From positions 1,052,651-1,116,650 of the forward strand of contig NZ_LR027842.1 of NCBI RefSeq assembly GCF_900607225.1: a DNA stretch of 64,000 nt, written 5' to 3'. Within the stretch, counting starts at the first letter, position 1, and every line of letters starts with the position of its first letter. Shown one piece after another: positions 18,099 to 27,645 of the stretch. Source of the DNA: [Pseudopropionibacterium] massiliense. GTDB lineage: Bacteria; Actinomycetota; Actinomycetes; Propionibacteriales; Propionibacteriaceae. The notes beneath the pieces are model-generated. The model was given only the letters and a program-made list of their open reading frames with translations. It was not told the DNA's origin and ran no database searches. The translations under genes and the position numbers were made by a program.

Positions 18099-21000
18099 GA
18101 CCACGCCCCACGATGGCACCGCCTACGTCTTCGAGGAGGAGCCCGGCCCCACCTCCGTCTCCGTCCGCGCCGGGCTCTTGGAGATCCTGCGCCGCGAACT
18201 CCTCGGCCCCGCCGAGGGCGACTCGGAGGTCCTCACCACCCAGCCCAGCCAGCGCTACCTCCTCGGACGCATCGCCCCCACCCGCCTGCAGAACACCGCG
18301 GAAACTCCAGCCGCCGAGACCTTGGAGGACGGGGAAGGCATTGACCCACTGGACGCCGCAGCCTCCACCGGTGTCCCCGTCACCGGCTCCGAGGAGGACA
18401 CGCTCAGCGCCACCGTGGACGAGGACCCGGGCGAGGACACCGATGATGAGCCCGTCCGCCGGGGACTCATGATCCCCGCCTCCATGGGTCTGCGCTTCCA
18501 GGTCCCCGCCGACCTCGACGCCCTCAACGTCCACGTCAGCTGGGGCACCTACGAGCCCACCGGGGCGGGGGCCGAGACCGGCCAGGCCTCCGCCGACACA
18601 GGCACCCGCTACCAGCGCGTTCCCCACGCGCACAGCCTCCGTGTCGAACCCGCCGCCCTCACTCCGGGCCGCACCGAGGACCGCATCCTCGATGGGGACG
18701 TCACCCTCCGCATCGACTTCCACCTCGATGAGCCCGCTGACCGCTACCTCATCGAACTCGCCCTGTGCAATGACCGCACCACCCCCAGGCGCATCCCCAC
18801 CGAGGCCTGGATGTTCCAAACCCGCATCGACGTCGACGCCGGTGGCCGCGCCGTCTTCCTTCCCGTCCACGACCCCACGCTCCCTCCCCCCTTGGGCTCT
18901 GGACCACGGCCGGATCCCGGCAGCGAGGAGGCCCGCCTGGACCTCCAGTACCGCGACCGGCTCGAGTTCGCCGTCGGCCGCACCTGCTCCGCCGACTGGA
19001 ACCTACCGCCCGCGAACCCTGGCGAGAAAGCGCCCCGCCGCGCCGTCCAGGTCCACACCACCTGGACCCCCACCGTCGAGACGCCCCAGACCGCCGCGGC
19101 GGACGTCCCCGGCGCCCTCCTCGACATGCGTGCCCTCGCCGCCGCGGCCGCCGCTCCGAACGGCTCCGATGCTCTCCGCGACGCTCTGGGCCCCATCGTC
19201 AGCGCCTACAGCACCTGGCTCGACGAGCAGACCAAAGCCGCCGCAGACTTGCCCGACCATCTGCGGGACACGGCCGAGGAGGCCCTCGCCGAGGCCCGCC
19301 AGGTCCGGACACAGCTCGCCGAGGGCTTGGCACACCTCACCGCCGACACCCCGGACGGAGCGGAGGCACGCCGCTGCTTCGCCTTCATGAATCAGGTCAT
19401 GGCCGACCAGCGCGTCCACTCCCAGATCGCCGCCGCCCGCGCCGCCGAACCAGCCCTCAGCGTTGAAAAGGCCGAGGCCCGCGTCCTGGAGGGCAGCTAC
19501 CCCCACCACTGGCGCGTTTTCCAGCTCGCTTTCATCCTCATGCAGCTGCCCGCTCTCGCCGATCCGGCAGCCGAGCGGCGCTCCGGAGCCCTCGCCACCG
19601 TCGAGCTCCTGTTCTTCCCCACCGGTGGCGGCAAGACCGAGGCCTACCTGGGGCTGGCCGCCTATGCCTTCGCCATTCGCCGCCGGCAGGGCCTCCTCGA
19701 GACCCCGGACGGGCTCATCGACGGGCGTGTCGGCGTCACCGTCCTCATGCGCTACACCCTGCGCCTGCTCACCTCTCAGCAGTTCCAGCGCGCCACCACC
19801 CTCGTGTGCGCCGCCGAGCTGGCCCGCCGCGAGGACCCCGTCACCTGGGGCAGCGAGCCTTTCCGCATCGGCCTGTGGGTCGGCACCGCCGTGTCCCCCA
19901 AACGCGTGAGCGAGGCCGCCGAGGAGCTCCAGCGCCTGCGCGACCGCCCCGGCGGCGGTGCCGGTCACCGCTTCTCCGCCCTCCAGCTCGGCCACTGCCC
20001 CTGGTGTGGCCTGCGTCTGACCTCCAATGACGTCACCGTGAGGGACGTCGCCCAGATGGCGGAGCGCGTCGTGGTGCGCTGCCCCGACCCCTACGGCGAG
20101 TGTCCCTTCTCCGAAGGCGACGGCAACATCCCCGACGGGCTGCCGGTCCTGACCACCGATGAGGAGATCTACCGGCTAGCCCCGGCCTTCGTCATCGCCA
20201 CCGTCGACAAGCTCGCCCGGCTTGCCCGCGAGGGACACGCCGCCACGCTTTTCGGGCACGTGGCCCGCCGCTGCGGGCGCCATGGCTACGTCCCTCTCCT
20301 CGACCACCGCAACAGCTCGGACTATGCGGGCTGCACACTGGCGGACAACGGGAGCCACCGCGCCAAGGGAAGCCTCCCGGCCGCCACGGTCCGTCCCGCC
20401 ACGAGGCTCCGCCCCCCGGACCTCATCATCCAGGACGAGCTCCACCTCATCACCGGAGCGCTGGGCACCACCGTCGGCCTGTTCGAGACCGCCGTCGAGA
20501 CCATGTGCGCCTGGACCGCCCCCGATGGACGCCCCGCCGCCCCACTGCTCGTCGCATCTTCCGCCACGGTCCGCAAGGCAGCCGACCAGGTCCGGCTCCT
20601 CTACGGGCGCGACGTCACCATCTTCCCGCCCCAGGTCCTCGACGCCTCCGACACCTTCTTCTCCCGAGCGGTTCCCATCGACCACACGCATCCGGGACGC
20701 CTGTACGTGGGCCTGTCGACCACCGGGGTGCGCCTGACCGCCGCCGAGATCCAAACCACCCAGGTGCTCATGGCCGGCGCCCAACTCCTCCTGGACCGCG
20801 TCGGCGCGGCGGCCGATCCTTACATGACCCTTGTCGGCTACTTCTCTGCCACCCGGGAGCTCGCCGGCATGGCCCGCTACGTCCAAGACGACATTCAAAC
20901 CGGCCTGGCCAAGCCGGGACGCGATTCCCGCCTGCCGCGCCGCCGGGGCACGGAATTCGGCGCCCTGCACCTGGGCGAGCTGACCTCCCGCGTCTCCTCG

Positions 21001-21936
21001 GCGGACATCACCGCCACTCTTGACCGCATGGGACTCACCTTCGACCCCGACATCGACTCCACCGCGGCCAAGGACGCGGCGATGGCGGCGACCCGCGCAG
21101 GGAAGAGCGCCCAGCGCCGGGAGGCGGCGGCCAACCCCTACGACGTGGTCCTGGCGACCTCCATGCTCCAGGTCGGGGTCGACGTCTCCCGGCTCGGCCT
21201 CATGCTCGTCGTCGGCCAGCCCAAGAACACCGCCGAATACATCCAGGCCACCTCCCGTGTCGGTCGCGACGCGAACCGCCCCGGGCTCGTCGTCGCCCTG
21301 GGCAACTGGGCCCGGCCGCGCGACCTGGCCCACTACGAGCAGTTCCGTCACTTCCACGAGACCTTCTACGCCCGGGTCGAGCCGCTGTCCGTCACCCCCT
21401 TCTCGGTGACGGCCGTGGACCGTGGCCTCGATGGGGCCCTCGTCGCCGCCGCGCGCGTGACCCAGGCTGGCACTCGTGAGGGTCTCAGCCCGGAGCACGA
21501 TGCCGGTAACGCCTCCACGCAGCGGGAGGCGCTGACGAAGCTGGCGAGCGCACTCACCGATCGGGTCACCGCCGCGGGAGGTGAGGACGCCGCCCGGTAC
21601 ACGGCCAGTCGTCTCGAGGCCCGCATCAGCGAATGGAAGCGGAGGGGCAAGGATGTCGCCGGGCGGGATGGCAAGCTCGTCTACGAGCGCGGCGCCGACG
21701 ACGAGCGCTTCTTCGCTCTCCTGCGCTCAGCGGAGTCCAGCGGCGGTCACACACCCCAACGGGATGAAGCTCCCTTCGTCGTCGCCGGCTCCATGCGGGA
21801 GGTCCAGCCGGAGATAAACCTGCTCGTCTCACCCGATCCCAACCGCCTCGTGGACCGCTCCCCGGAGGACGGCCCGGCCTGGCAGCGCCAAGAACCCGCA
21901 GACACCAACGACACCGAGCAGGAGGAAAAGCAGTGA
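18091..21936 (+). CDS. drmA: DISARM helicase-like protein DrmA
   Basis: A 1281-residue protein starting at ATG 18091 with a good AGGAGGAAA upstream. Superfamily 2 helicase motifs are clear: FFPTGGGKTEAY (Walker A, about residue 510), IIQDELHLI (Walker B, about 781), SATVRKA, and ATSMLQVGVDVSR with QATSRVGRD (about 1020-1057). Four Cys near 632-672 (CPWCGLR, CPDPYGEC) could bind zinc. DrmA and DrmB form the core complex of DISARM and bind DNA with free 5' ends. The reading frame is intact. It overlaps drmB by four bases (GTGA). Confidence 0.95.
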   Translation: MSETTPHDGTAYVFEEEPGPTSVSVRAGLLEILRRELLGPAEGDSEVLTTQPSQRYLLGRIAPTRLQNTAETPAAETLEDGEGIDPLDAAASTGVPVTGSEEDTLSATVDEDPGEDTDDEPVRRGLMIPASMGLRFQVPADLDALNVHVSWGTYEPTGAGAETGQASADTGTRYQRVPHAHSLRVEPAALTPGRTEDRILDGDVTLRIDFHLDEPADRYLIELALCNDRTTPRRIPTEAWMFQTRIDVDAGGRAVFLPVHDPTLPPPLGSGPRPDPGSEEARLDLQYRDRLEFAVGRTCSADWNLPPANPGEKAPRRAVQVHTTWTPTVETPQTAAADVPGALLDMRALAAAAAAPNGSDALRDALGPIVSAYSTWLDEQTKAAADLPDHLRDTAEEALAEARQVRTQLAEGLAHLTADTPDGAEARRCFAFMNQVMADQRVHSQIAAARAAEPALSVEKAEARVLEGSYPHHWRVFQLAFILMQLPALADPAAERRSGALATVELLFFPTGGGKTEAYLGLAAYAFAIRRRQGLLETPDGLIDGRVGVTVLMRYTLRLLTSQQFQRATTLVCAAELARREDPVTWGSEPFRIGLWVGTAVSPKRVSEAAEELQRLRDRPGGGAGHRFSALQLGHCPWCGLRLTSNDVTVRDVAQMAERVVVRCPDPYGECPFSEGDGNIPDGLPVLTTDEEIYRLAPAFVIATVDKLARLAREGHAATLFGHVARRCGRHGYVPLLDHRNSSDYAGCTLADNGSHRAKGSLPAATVRPATRLRPPDLIIQDELHLITGALGTTVGLFETAVETMCAWTAPDGRPAAPLLVASSATVRKAADQVRLLYGRDVTIFPPQVLDASDTFFSRAVPIDHTHPGRLYVGLSTTGVRLTAAEIQTTQVLMAGAQLLLDRVGAAADPYMTLVGYFSATRELAGMARYVQDDIQTGLAKPGRDSRLPRRRGTEFGALHLGELTSRVSSADITATLDRMGLTFDPDIDSTAAKDAAMAATRAGKSAQRREAAANPYDVVLATSMLQVGVDVSRLGLMLVVGQPKNTAEYIQATSRVGRDANRPGLVVALGNWARPRDLAHYEQFRHFHETFYARVEPLSVTPFSVTAVDRGLDGALVAAARVTQAGTREGLSPEHDAGNASTQREALTKLASALTDRVTAAGGEDAARYTASRLEARISEWKRRGKDVAGRDGKLVYERGADDERFFALLRSAESSGGHTPQRDEAPFVVAGSMREVQPEINLLVSPDPNRLVDRSPEDGPAWQRQEPADTNDTEQEEKQ

Positions 21937-24077
21937 GCCAGGACACCACGCGGGAGAACGAGGCCGACACCACCATGCTCGAGGACGACCTCACCGCCGT
22001 CGACCCCTTGGGCGACGGTGACCGGCTCGCCGCCGACCAGGCCAAGAAGAACTACGCGAAGGTCGGCTCCGCCAGACCCACGACCCTGCTCTACACCTAC
22101 GGGCCGGGCGCGGTCATCGACCTTCCCCACTTCACCATCATGCCCGCCGGCCTGGACGACTGGGAGCGCATCTGGCGGCGCCGGAGCTCCGCGCCCGTCA
22201 CCGTCCACGCGCCCCGTCTCCTGGAGACCATCCAACTCATGCTCGGCCACCAGGTTGGTGAGCTGCGACGTTTCCCCTGGCAGCCGACCCGCCCGGGCCG
22301 CCGCCGTGAGGGGGACGACCTGGGTGTGCCCGCGCGGGTCTTCCCCCAGTGGCTGCGCTGCACAGGCTGCGACCTCCTGGCCCCGCTGAGCAGGTTCGTC
22401 AACGACTACCGCAACACCCACCCCTTCCGCCCCGACCAGGCCGCCTTCGAGCACAGCGACTGCCCCGGGCGCCGTCGCCGGACAACCACAGCCCAGGGGC
22501 GCCGCAAGGGCACAGCCAAATGCAAAGGCAAACTACGCGCACCGTGCGTACCTGACCGCTATCTCCTGGCCTGCCCCTTGGGCCATCTCGACGAGTTCCC
22601 CTACGACTGGTGGGTCCACGAGGGCGCCCACTGCTCCAAGGCACCCAACCCCGAGCTGGAGATGCGCGACACCTCCCAGCGCGGCGTCACCGCCATCATC
22701 ACCTGCCGGGCCTGTGGGGCCAGCCGTCCCATGTCCCAGGCCCAGGGCGAGGAAGGACGCCGTCGGCTCCCGCGCTGCCGCGGACGCCACCCCCACCTCG
22801 GGATCTTTACCGAGGGAGGCTGCCAGGCCGAACCCCGCGTCATGCTTATCGGCGCCTCCAACCTCTGGTTCGCCACCACCCAGTCCATCATCGACATGCC
22901 GCGTCTGGACCCCGCCGAGGTTACCCGGGACCGCGTGGCGGCACTGGGCAGGGCGCTCGGCGAGGACCGTGCAGATGTGGGGGAGAACGTGAAGACGGCC
23001 CGCATGCTCCTCAAGCGTGGCGACGCCGAGGCTGTGCGCCTGTTCGATCTCAGCGATGCCGAACTCATAGACCTGCTACGACGGCTTGCGGTTCCGGCTG
23101 AGAGCGACGACGAACGCCTCAAACGACGTGAGGAGTGGAATCCGGTGGATCTTCTCGTCCCCGAGTGGAACTACCTCCAGCAGGAGCCTTCGGGTGAGCG
23201 TCACGAGGACCCCGCCAGCGGGCTCGTCGTCTCACCCCGCAAGCGTGGTGCACTGCCCGGCGGGATCGACCGGGTCCTCGCCGTCGACCGGCTGCGCAAG
23301 GTCAACGCCATCCTCGGCTTCACCCGCATCGACGACTTCGATCGCATCGATGACACCGGGGCCCGGCTCGTGCACCTGGTGCGAGGAGGCCGGCCAACCT
23401 GGGTGCCCGCTACGGAGGATCGCGGTGAGGGGATCTTCCTCCAGTTCAACGAGGAGGCCGTGTCCGATTGGGAGGCTCGGGTGCTCGCCAGCCCACTGTG
23501 GAAAGCTCATCGCAAGGCCCACATGCGCAACGTTGAGCGGCGCTTCTCCGAGACCGCCAAGCAGATCAATCCCGACGAGCGTTTCGTGCCGCCGCGCTAC
23601 TGGCTCATCCACACCCTCGCCCACGCCCTCATCCGCGAGATGGCCATGTCGTCGGGCTACGGGGCCGCCTCCATCTCCGAACGCATCTACGCCTGGCCCG
23701 CCACCGAACAGCGCAGGACAGCAGCAGCTGGGATGCTGCTGACAACGACGGCTTCGGACTCCGACGGGACGCTCGGCGGCCTCGTGGCCCTGTCCGAACC
23801 CGACCGCCTCACCCAGGTGGTCGATGCCGCGCTAACGGGAATGATGCGGTGCTCCTCGGATCCGGTATGCGCCAGGCGCGTCCCCCAGGATCCCGAGGAC
23901 TTCCTTCACGGCGCCGCCTGTCATTGCTGCACGATGGTCTCGGAAACCTCCTGCGAGCGAGCCAACCGGTTCCTCGACCGCCGCTTCGTGGTGCCGTTGG
24001 CGGGAGACTATGCGATCGACGGAAGGACGTTCACCTCCGCCGACCTCGCGTTTTTCCGTGACGTGCGTCTCGCGTGA
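21933..24077 (+). CDS. drmB: DISARM protein DrmB (DUF1998)
   Basis: A 714-residue protein from a GTG start that overlaps drmA. The C-terminal DUF1998 domain is evident: RYWLIHTLAHALIREMAMSSGYGAAS near 555-580 and a zinc-like Cys cluster (CSSDPVCARR, ACHCCTMVSETSCERAN) near 640-680. A second Cys group lies in the N-terminal half (RCTGCDLL, DCPGRR, CKGKLRAPC, CPLGH, TCRACG). DrmB partners with DrmA in the core complex, where it provides a regulatory and DNA-binding surface. Frame and motifs are intact. Confidence 0.95.
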   Translation: MSQDTTRENEADTTMLEDDLTAVDPLGDGDRLAADQAKKNYAKVGSARPTTLLYTYGPGAVIDLPHFTIMPAGLDDWERIWRRRSSAPVTVHAPRLLETIQLMLGHQVGELRRFPWQPTRPGRRREGDDLGVPARVFPQWLRCTGCDLLAPLSRFVNDYRNTHPFRPDQAAFEHSDCPGRRRRTTTAQGRRKGTAKCKGKLRAPCVPDRYLLACPLGHLDEFPYDWWVHEGAHCSKAPNPELEMRDTSQRGVTAIITCRACGASRPMSQAQGEEGRRRLPRCRGRHPHLGIFTEGGCQAEPRVMLIGASNLWFATTQSIIDMPRLDPAEVTRDRVAALGRALGEDRADVGENVKTARMLLKRGDAEAVRLFDLSDAELIDLLRRLAVPAESDDERLKRREEWNPVDLLVPEWNYLQQEPSGERHEDPASGLVVSPRKRGALPGGIDRVLAVDRLRKVNAILGFTRIDDFDRIDDTGARLVHLVRGGRPTWVPATEDRGEGIFLQFNEEAVSDWEARVLASPLWKAHRKAHMRNVERRFSETAKQINPDERFVPPRYWLIHTLAHALIREMAMSSGYGAASISERIYAWPATEQRRTAAAGMLLTTTASDSDGTLGGLVALSEPDRLTQVVDAALTGMMRCSSDPVCARRVPQDPEDFLHGAACHCCTMVSETSCERANRFLDRRFVVPLAGDYAIDGRTFTSADLAFFRDVRLA

Positions 24078-24092
24078 GGCAGAGCACATCCC

Positions 24093-24905
24093 ATGCCATC
24101 ACATGCTGCCGAGCCGCTACGGACCCTCGGCGCCTTTCTCACCGGCGCTGAGGCCGACGGCATCGCCGCTCGTCTCGCGGCCGGGGCAACCCTCAGCCAG
24201 GCGCTCGTCGTCGTTCCGGCCACTCGCCGTATGCGGGCCAGGGAATTGTTGGAAGCGGCCGGGTTGGGGCCTCGGACGCGAGACCACAGCGTCGCCGTGC
24301 TGGTGGCCGTCGCTGGAGCAGCGAGCAGGATCAGGAATGCCGAGCCCGTGTGGACGGCGCCTCCAGGGCTGCTCGGTATGGGAGCCCTGACGGGCGATAT
24401 CTTCGGCATGGTTGGCAGTGCGATGACATCGGTCGTCTGCGCCACCTACAACCTCCAACCGACATCGGCACTGTGGAAGGCTCTCGTCGCACTGGTCCGG
24501 GAGCGGCCAGGTGCGGCCGTGCGTCTGTATGTGGAGACGCGGGCCGCTGACGGGTGGTTCACACAACCAAGCCGGCCTGCCCGGCGCCCCACCGGTGTGG
24601 CGAGTTCAAGGGATGTGCGGCGCGGTTCGGCGCTCACCACTGAGGACATGGCACGCCTGCTCACGGGTGCCGTCGTCATGCGCACGCGCGTCTCTGAGGA
24701 GGACGGGTACGCCGTGACGAGTCACGCCAAATTTCTCAGCATTGACCACCGCTTCCTGCTGGTGGGCAGCGCGAACTTTTCCTACAGCGCAGAGGAACGC
24801 AACGTCGAGCTCGGCTTGCGCCTGGACGACTCCGCCCTGGCGGCCAGCGTGGAGAAGCAGATGCGGGACCTGGAGCCCAACGTGTATGAGCGGGTGAGCG
24901 TCTGA
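24093..24905 (+). CDS. drmC: DISARM phospholipase D-like protein DrmC
   Basis: A 270-residue PLD-superfamily protein with one HKD motif near residue 210-230: SHAKFLSIDHRFLLVGSANFSYSAEERNVE. PLD folds of this kind are nucleases that act as dimers, each giving one HKD. In DISARM DrmC is often dispensable for protection. It starts 15 bases after drmB, with no terminator between, and ends just before an IS relic at 24914, so the IS family has also struck the 3' edge of the cluster. Confidence 0.92.
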   Translation: MPSHAAEPLRTLGAFLTGAEADGIAARLAAGATLSQALVVVPATRRMRARELLEAAGLGPRTRDHSVAVLVAVAGAASRIRNAEPVWTAPPGLLGMGALTGDIFGMVGSAMTSVVCATYNLQPTSALWKALVALVRERPGAAVRLYVETRAADGWFTQPSRPARRPTGVASSRDVRRGSALTTEDMARLLTGAVVMRTRVSEEDGYAVTSHAKFLSIDHRFLLVGSANFSYSAEERNVELGLRLDDSALAASVEKQMRDLEPNVYERVSV

Positions 24906-24913
24906 GAATACTG

Positions 24914-25131
24914 GAGTCTTATTCACAGGCGGTATGGATCAGTTCGCACAGGTCACGGATCTGGTCACAGTCAAGACTCGTGGTAGTATTCATGGCAGCG
25001 ACTTGTCTTTCATCTGAGAGTCTTTGTGGTGATACACTTTGATCATCTCAGCTCGAGCAAACCGCCCTCACTTTCCTCTCGGGACAAAGCGTTAGCCGGG
25101 GGAAGTAAAAACACTCCTATGAATAAGCCTC
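24914..25131. mobile_element. Internally deleted IS5-family relic
   Basis: This 218-bp relic begins GAGTCTTATTCACAGG and ends CTATGAATAAGCCTC. Bases from about 24933 match the 5' (right) end of the IS in drmMI (16930-17129) at roughly 85-90 per cent by eye, but almost the whole transposase is gone. It lies between drmC and a TetR fragment whose N-terminus is missing. Confidence 0.85.
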
Positions 25132-25503
25132 ATGGACTATCTCTACCAGCGTGGCGCGATGGACCCGATGTCTCGTTTGGCGGCTCTGGGTTCCCCTCGT
25201 GAACGGTTGCGCGGGTTGATTGAGGCCATCGCTTGCGAAGACCTGGCGTTGGAGGCTGCGGTCCGGAGGTGGGCGGCATCCGATCCTGCGGTGGCCGAGC
25301 ACCTGAGGCAGGTGGACCAGGCGAGGACGGCGTTCGTCGCCGAGATGTACCACGAGCTCCTGCCCGACGATCCGGCGCTCGCGGACGATATGTGCCGGCT
25401 GGCCCAAGCGTTCTATCTGGGCGCGGTCATGCTGGAACCACCGGTGACCGGCGAGGAGTATCGCCGGCTCACCGCTCTCCTCGACCGGATCGTGCGGGTG
25501 TGA
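25132..25503 (+). pseudogene. TetR-family regulator, N-terminal HTH missing
   Basis: The frame encodes 123 residues resembling only the C-terminal ligand domain of a TetR regulator (LGSPRERLRGLIEAIA..., HELLPDDPALADDMCRLAQAFYLGAVML). The DNA-binding domain is absent: the IS relic ends exactly at the ATG. It probably once controlled the flavoprotein gene 3 bases downstream. Without its HTH it cannot repress, so the downstream gene may be constitutive or read from the IS. Confidence 0.65.
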
Positions 25504-25506
25504 CAC

Positions 25507-26802
25507 ATGTCCGAGGTGCTTGTGGTCGGCGCCGGGATCAGCGGACTCGCCGCCGCCTGGCGGCTGCGCTGCGCAGGAATCAGCACCTGTGTGCTGGAAC
25601 GATCCGACCGCCCCGGCGGGCGCATGTGTTCGGTCCAGGTGAACGAATGCACCATGGAAGCCGGAGCCAACTTCATCACCGACGCCTACCGGATCATTCC
25701 CGGGCTGGCGGGCGAAATGGGCATTCCCTTGCAGGCGGTGCGCCGGGACAGCGCCATCGCCATCGATGAAGCGATCCGTGCTTTCCGAGCCGACCGGCCA
25801 GCAACCGCGATCAAGGCGGGCATCCTGTCCCTACGTACCGTGACCGGAGAGCTTCCCGGGCTCGCCCGATTCGCGGCCCGATACCGGCGTCGAGGCACTG
25901 TCGATCCGCTCGATTGGCTCGACCTCGACCCGGTTCCCACAACCGAGTGGTCACAGGCGCTGGGGATTGCGACGCTGGCGGAACGCTGCTGGCGACCGGC
26001 CTATCACGGCTTCTACTTCCAAGACACCCATGCCACCTCGGCGGCGGCCGTGGCCGCGATGGCACAACATGGATTACGCCAACAGACCCTGACCATGCCA
26101 GGAGGGCTGTCCAGCCTCACCGACGCGCTCGCCGCCCGGCTCGACGTGCGCACCGGAGTGAACGTCACCCAGGTCGAGGAAGGCCCGACATCGGTCACGG
26201 TCCACACCGACACTGGCCGATTCCGGGCGGACAGAGTGATCGTGGCGCTGCCAGGCCCCGGCATCCGTCGCCTGAAGAAACTCGACCCCCTGGAAGCCGC
26301 TGCCGCGTGCACCCCCTACAGCGTCGGTCTGCTAGTCGGCCTGGGAACCCGGCGTCGTCTGCGATCCCACGAGCTGGGCGGTGCCTACGGCGTCCTGATG
26401 CACCCCGACGAGCCGCCTCTCGCCGCCCTCTGTGTCGCCAGCCGCGCCGGTCACGCGTACGGCGCCGGCGACCTGGTCACCTGCATGTTTGCGGACCGCC
26501 ACGCCCGTGAACTCTCCTCACGGGCGGATTCCGAGATCATCGAACTCGCCCGTCGAGCGCTCCTCACATGGGAACCCACACTCCAAGACGCGCTGGCCAC
26601 GAGCCCCGAAAACCATCTGGTCGTCCGCATCCCCCACGCCATGCCCACCAGCGCACCCGGAAGGATTGCGCACATCAAGGCCTACCGTGCACACGCCCGT
26701 GCCCGGCGCGTGATCCTGGCAGGCGACTTCCTCGCCTGGCCCTGGGCCGACTCCGCAGCTTTCACCGGACAATGGGTCGCCGACCTCATAGCTCGACCGT
26801 AA
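25507..26802 (+). CDS. FAD-dependent amine oxidase / protoporphyrinogen-oxidase-like protein
   Basis: A 431-residue flavoprotein. The dinucleotide-binding motif VVGAGISGLAAAWRL spans residues 5-19, followed by the acidic residue and LERSDRPGGRM signature of the amine-oxidase superfamily. A second FAD segment is at the C-terminus (VILAGDFLAWPWADSAAFTGQWVADLI). The middle holds a substrate region (FYFQDTHATSAAAVAAMAQHGL) and TMPGGLSSLTDALA. The substrate cannot be deduced; it may oxidise an amine, a porphyrinogen or a carotenoid-like compound. It starts 3 bases after the TetR remnant. Confidence 0.8.
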   Translation: MSEVLVVGAGISGLAAAWRLRCAGISTCVLERSDRPGGRMCSVQVNECTMEAGANFITDAYRIIPGLAGEMGIPLQAVRRDSAIAIDEAIRAFRADRPATAIKAGILSLRTVTGELPGLARFAARYRRRGTVDPLDWLDLDPVPTTEWSQALGIATLAERCWRPAYHGFYFQDTHATSAAAVAAMAQHGLRQQTLTMPGGLSSLTDALAARLDVRTGVNVTQVEEGPTSVTVHTDTGRFRADRVIVALPGPGIRRLKKLDPLEAAAACTPYSVGLLVGLGTRRRLRSHELGGAYGVLMHPDEPPLAALCVASRAGHAYGAGDLVTCMFADRHARELSSRADSEIIELARRALLTWEPTLQDALATSPENHLVVRIPHAMPTSAPGRIAHIKAYRAHARARRVILAGDFLAWPWADSAAFTGQWVADLIARP

Positions 26803-26864
26803 AGACGCGTCCACGGCCGGCCGGGTCTTGACTTCCTGTCGATTGAACCGGCTCTCGGTCTGCG

Positions 26865-27135
26865 GCCGGGTCACCGGTGAACCGATCCGTCGTTACGAAC
26901 ATGATCACCTTGGCTCACCGGTCCGCGTTGAGGTGAAGAATCTCGGCAGCATCCCTGAGGGTGGAGGGTGATGTTTCGTTGGCTGAGCCCAGGGCAAGTG
27001 GAATCGGGCTGCAACACCAAGGAATCCCAAGAAACGCCCACCACGTCCCCACGATGGGTCACGCGTTCGTCCGCTCGGTGATCAACGACCACACTTTCGA
27101 GTGGTCTACACCGAGGTCCATGACGACGAGTCGGC
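26865..27135 (+). pseudogene. IS481-family transposase remnant
   Basis: Conceptual translation gives EPIRRYEHDHLGSPVRVEVK, SIPEGGG, and, after frame changes, a Gly-His-rich patch and VVYTEVHDDES, which match the integrase core of IS481 transposases (RYEHDRPG...HVDVKK, then DDHSR.AYAE.H.DE). At least one stop and two frame changes interrupt it. About 90 codons remain. Confidence 0.65.
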
Positions 27136-27645
27136 TCACACGAGGGTCACCGACCCGTCAATGCCGTCGAGGGCGCCCGGTTCAAGTTCGACGCCCAGGA
27201 CCACGTCGTCGGGAATCGAGTTGGCGTTGTGGATGCCGAGTTCTGCCACGGGACGAAACCCGAACCGCGCGTAATACCGTGGGTCGCCGACGAGGAACAC
27301 GGCCGGGAACCCCGCAGCTCGGCCGCGGTTCAAGGCCTCCTCCATGAGGAGCGCGCCGATGCCGCGACATCGGTGGTCCGAGGCGACGCACAACGGTGCG
27401 ACCTCAAGGGCGTTCACAGGACCTGCTTCGCCGTCGATCACGATCCTGGTGGTGAGGATGTGGCCGACGATCCGGTCGTCGTCGAGGGCGACGAGTTCCT
27501 GCTCGGGTAGGTAACCAGCAGAAGAACAGAGCCGCTTGACCAGGTCCTGCTCGGAGCCGTCGGTCACTGGAGCAGTGAGGAAAGCAGTGCGGATCAGCGT
27601 ATCGACCTCATCGATCTCATGGGATTCCATGGCACGAAGCTGCAT
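27136..27645 (-). CDS. GNAT-family N-acetyltransferase
   Basis: A 169-residue acetyltransferase. The acetyl-CoA motif A is clear: LCVASDHRCRGIGALLMEEALNRGRAAGF near residues 85-112, followed by VFLVGDPRYYARFGFRPV, typical of the YhbS-like subgroup. The acceptor is unknown. It converges on the IS481 remnant at 27135. No partner gene is seen. Confidence 0.88.
   Translation of the reverse strand: MQLRAMESHEIDEVDTLIRTAFLTAPVTDGSEQDLVKRLCSSAGYLPEQELVALDDDRIVGHILTTRIVIDGEAGPVNALEVAPLCVASDHRCRGIGALLMEEALNRGRAAGFPAVFLVGDPRYYARFGFRPVAELGIHNANSIPDDVVLGVELEPGALDGIDGSVTLV

Noticed and set aside
17905-21498. Several long minus-strand frames opposite drmA
   Set aside because: Gly/Val/Ala-rich mirror translations of the drmA coding strand without recognisable motifs.
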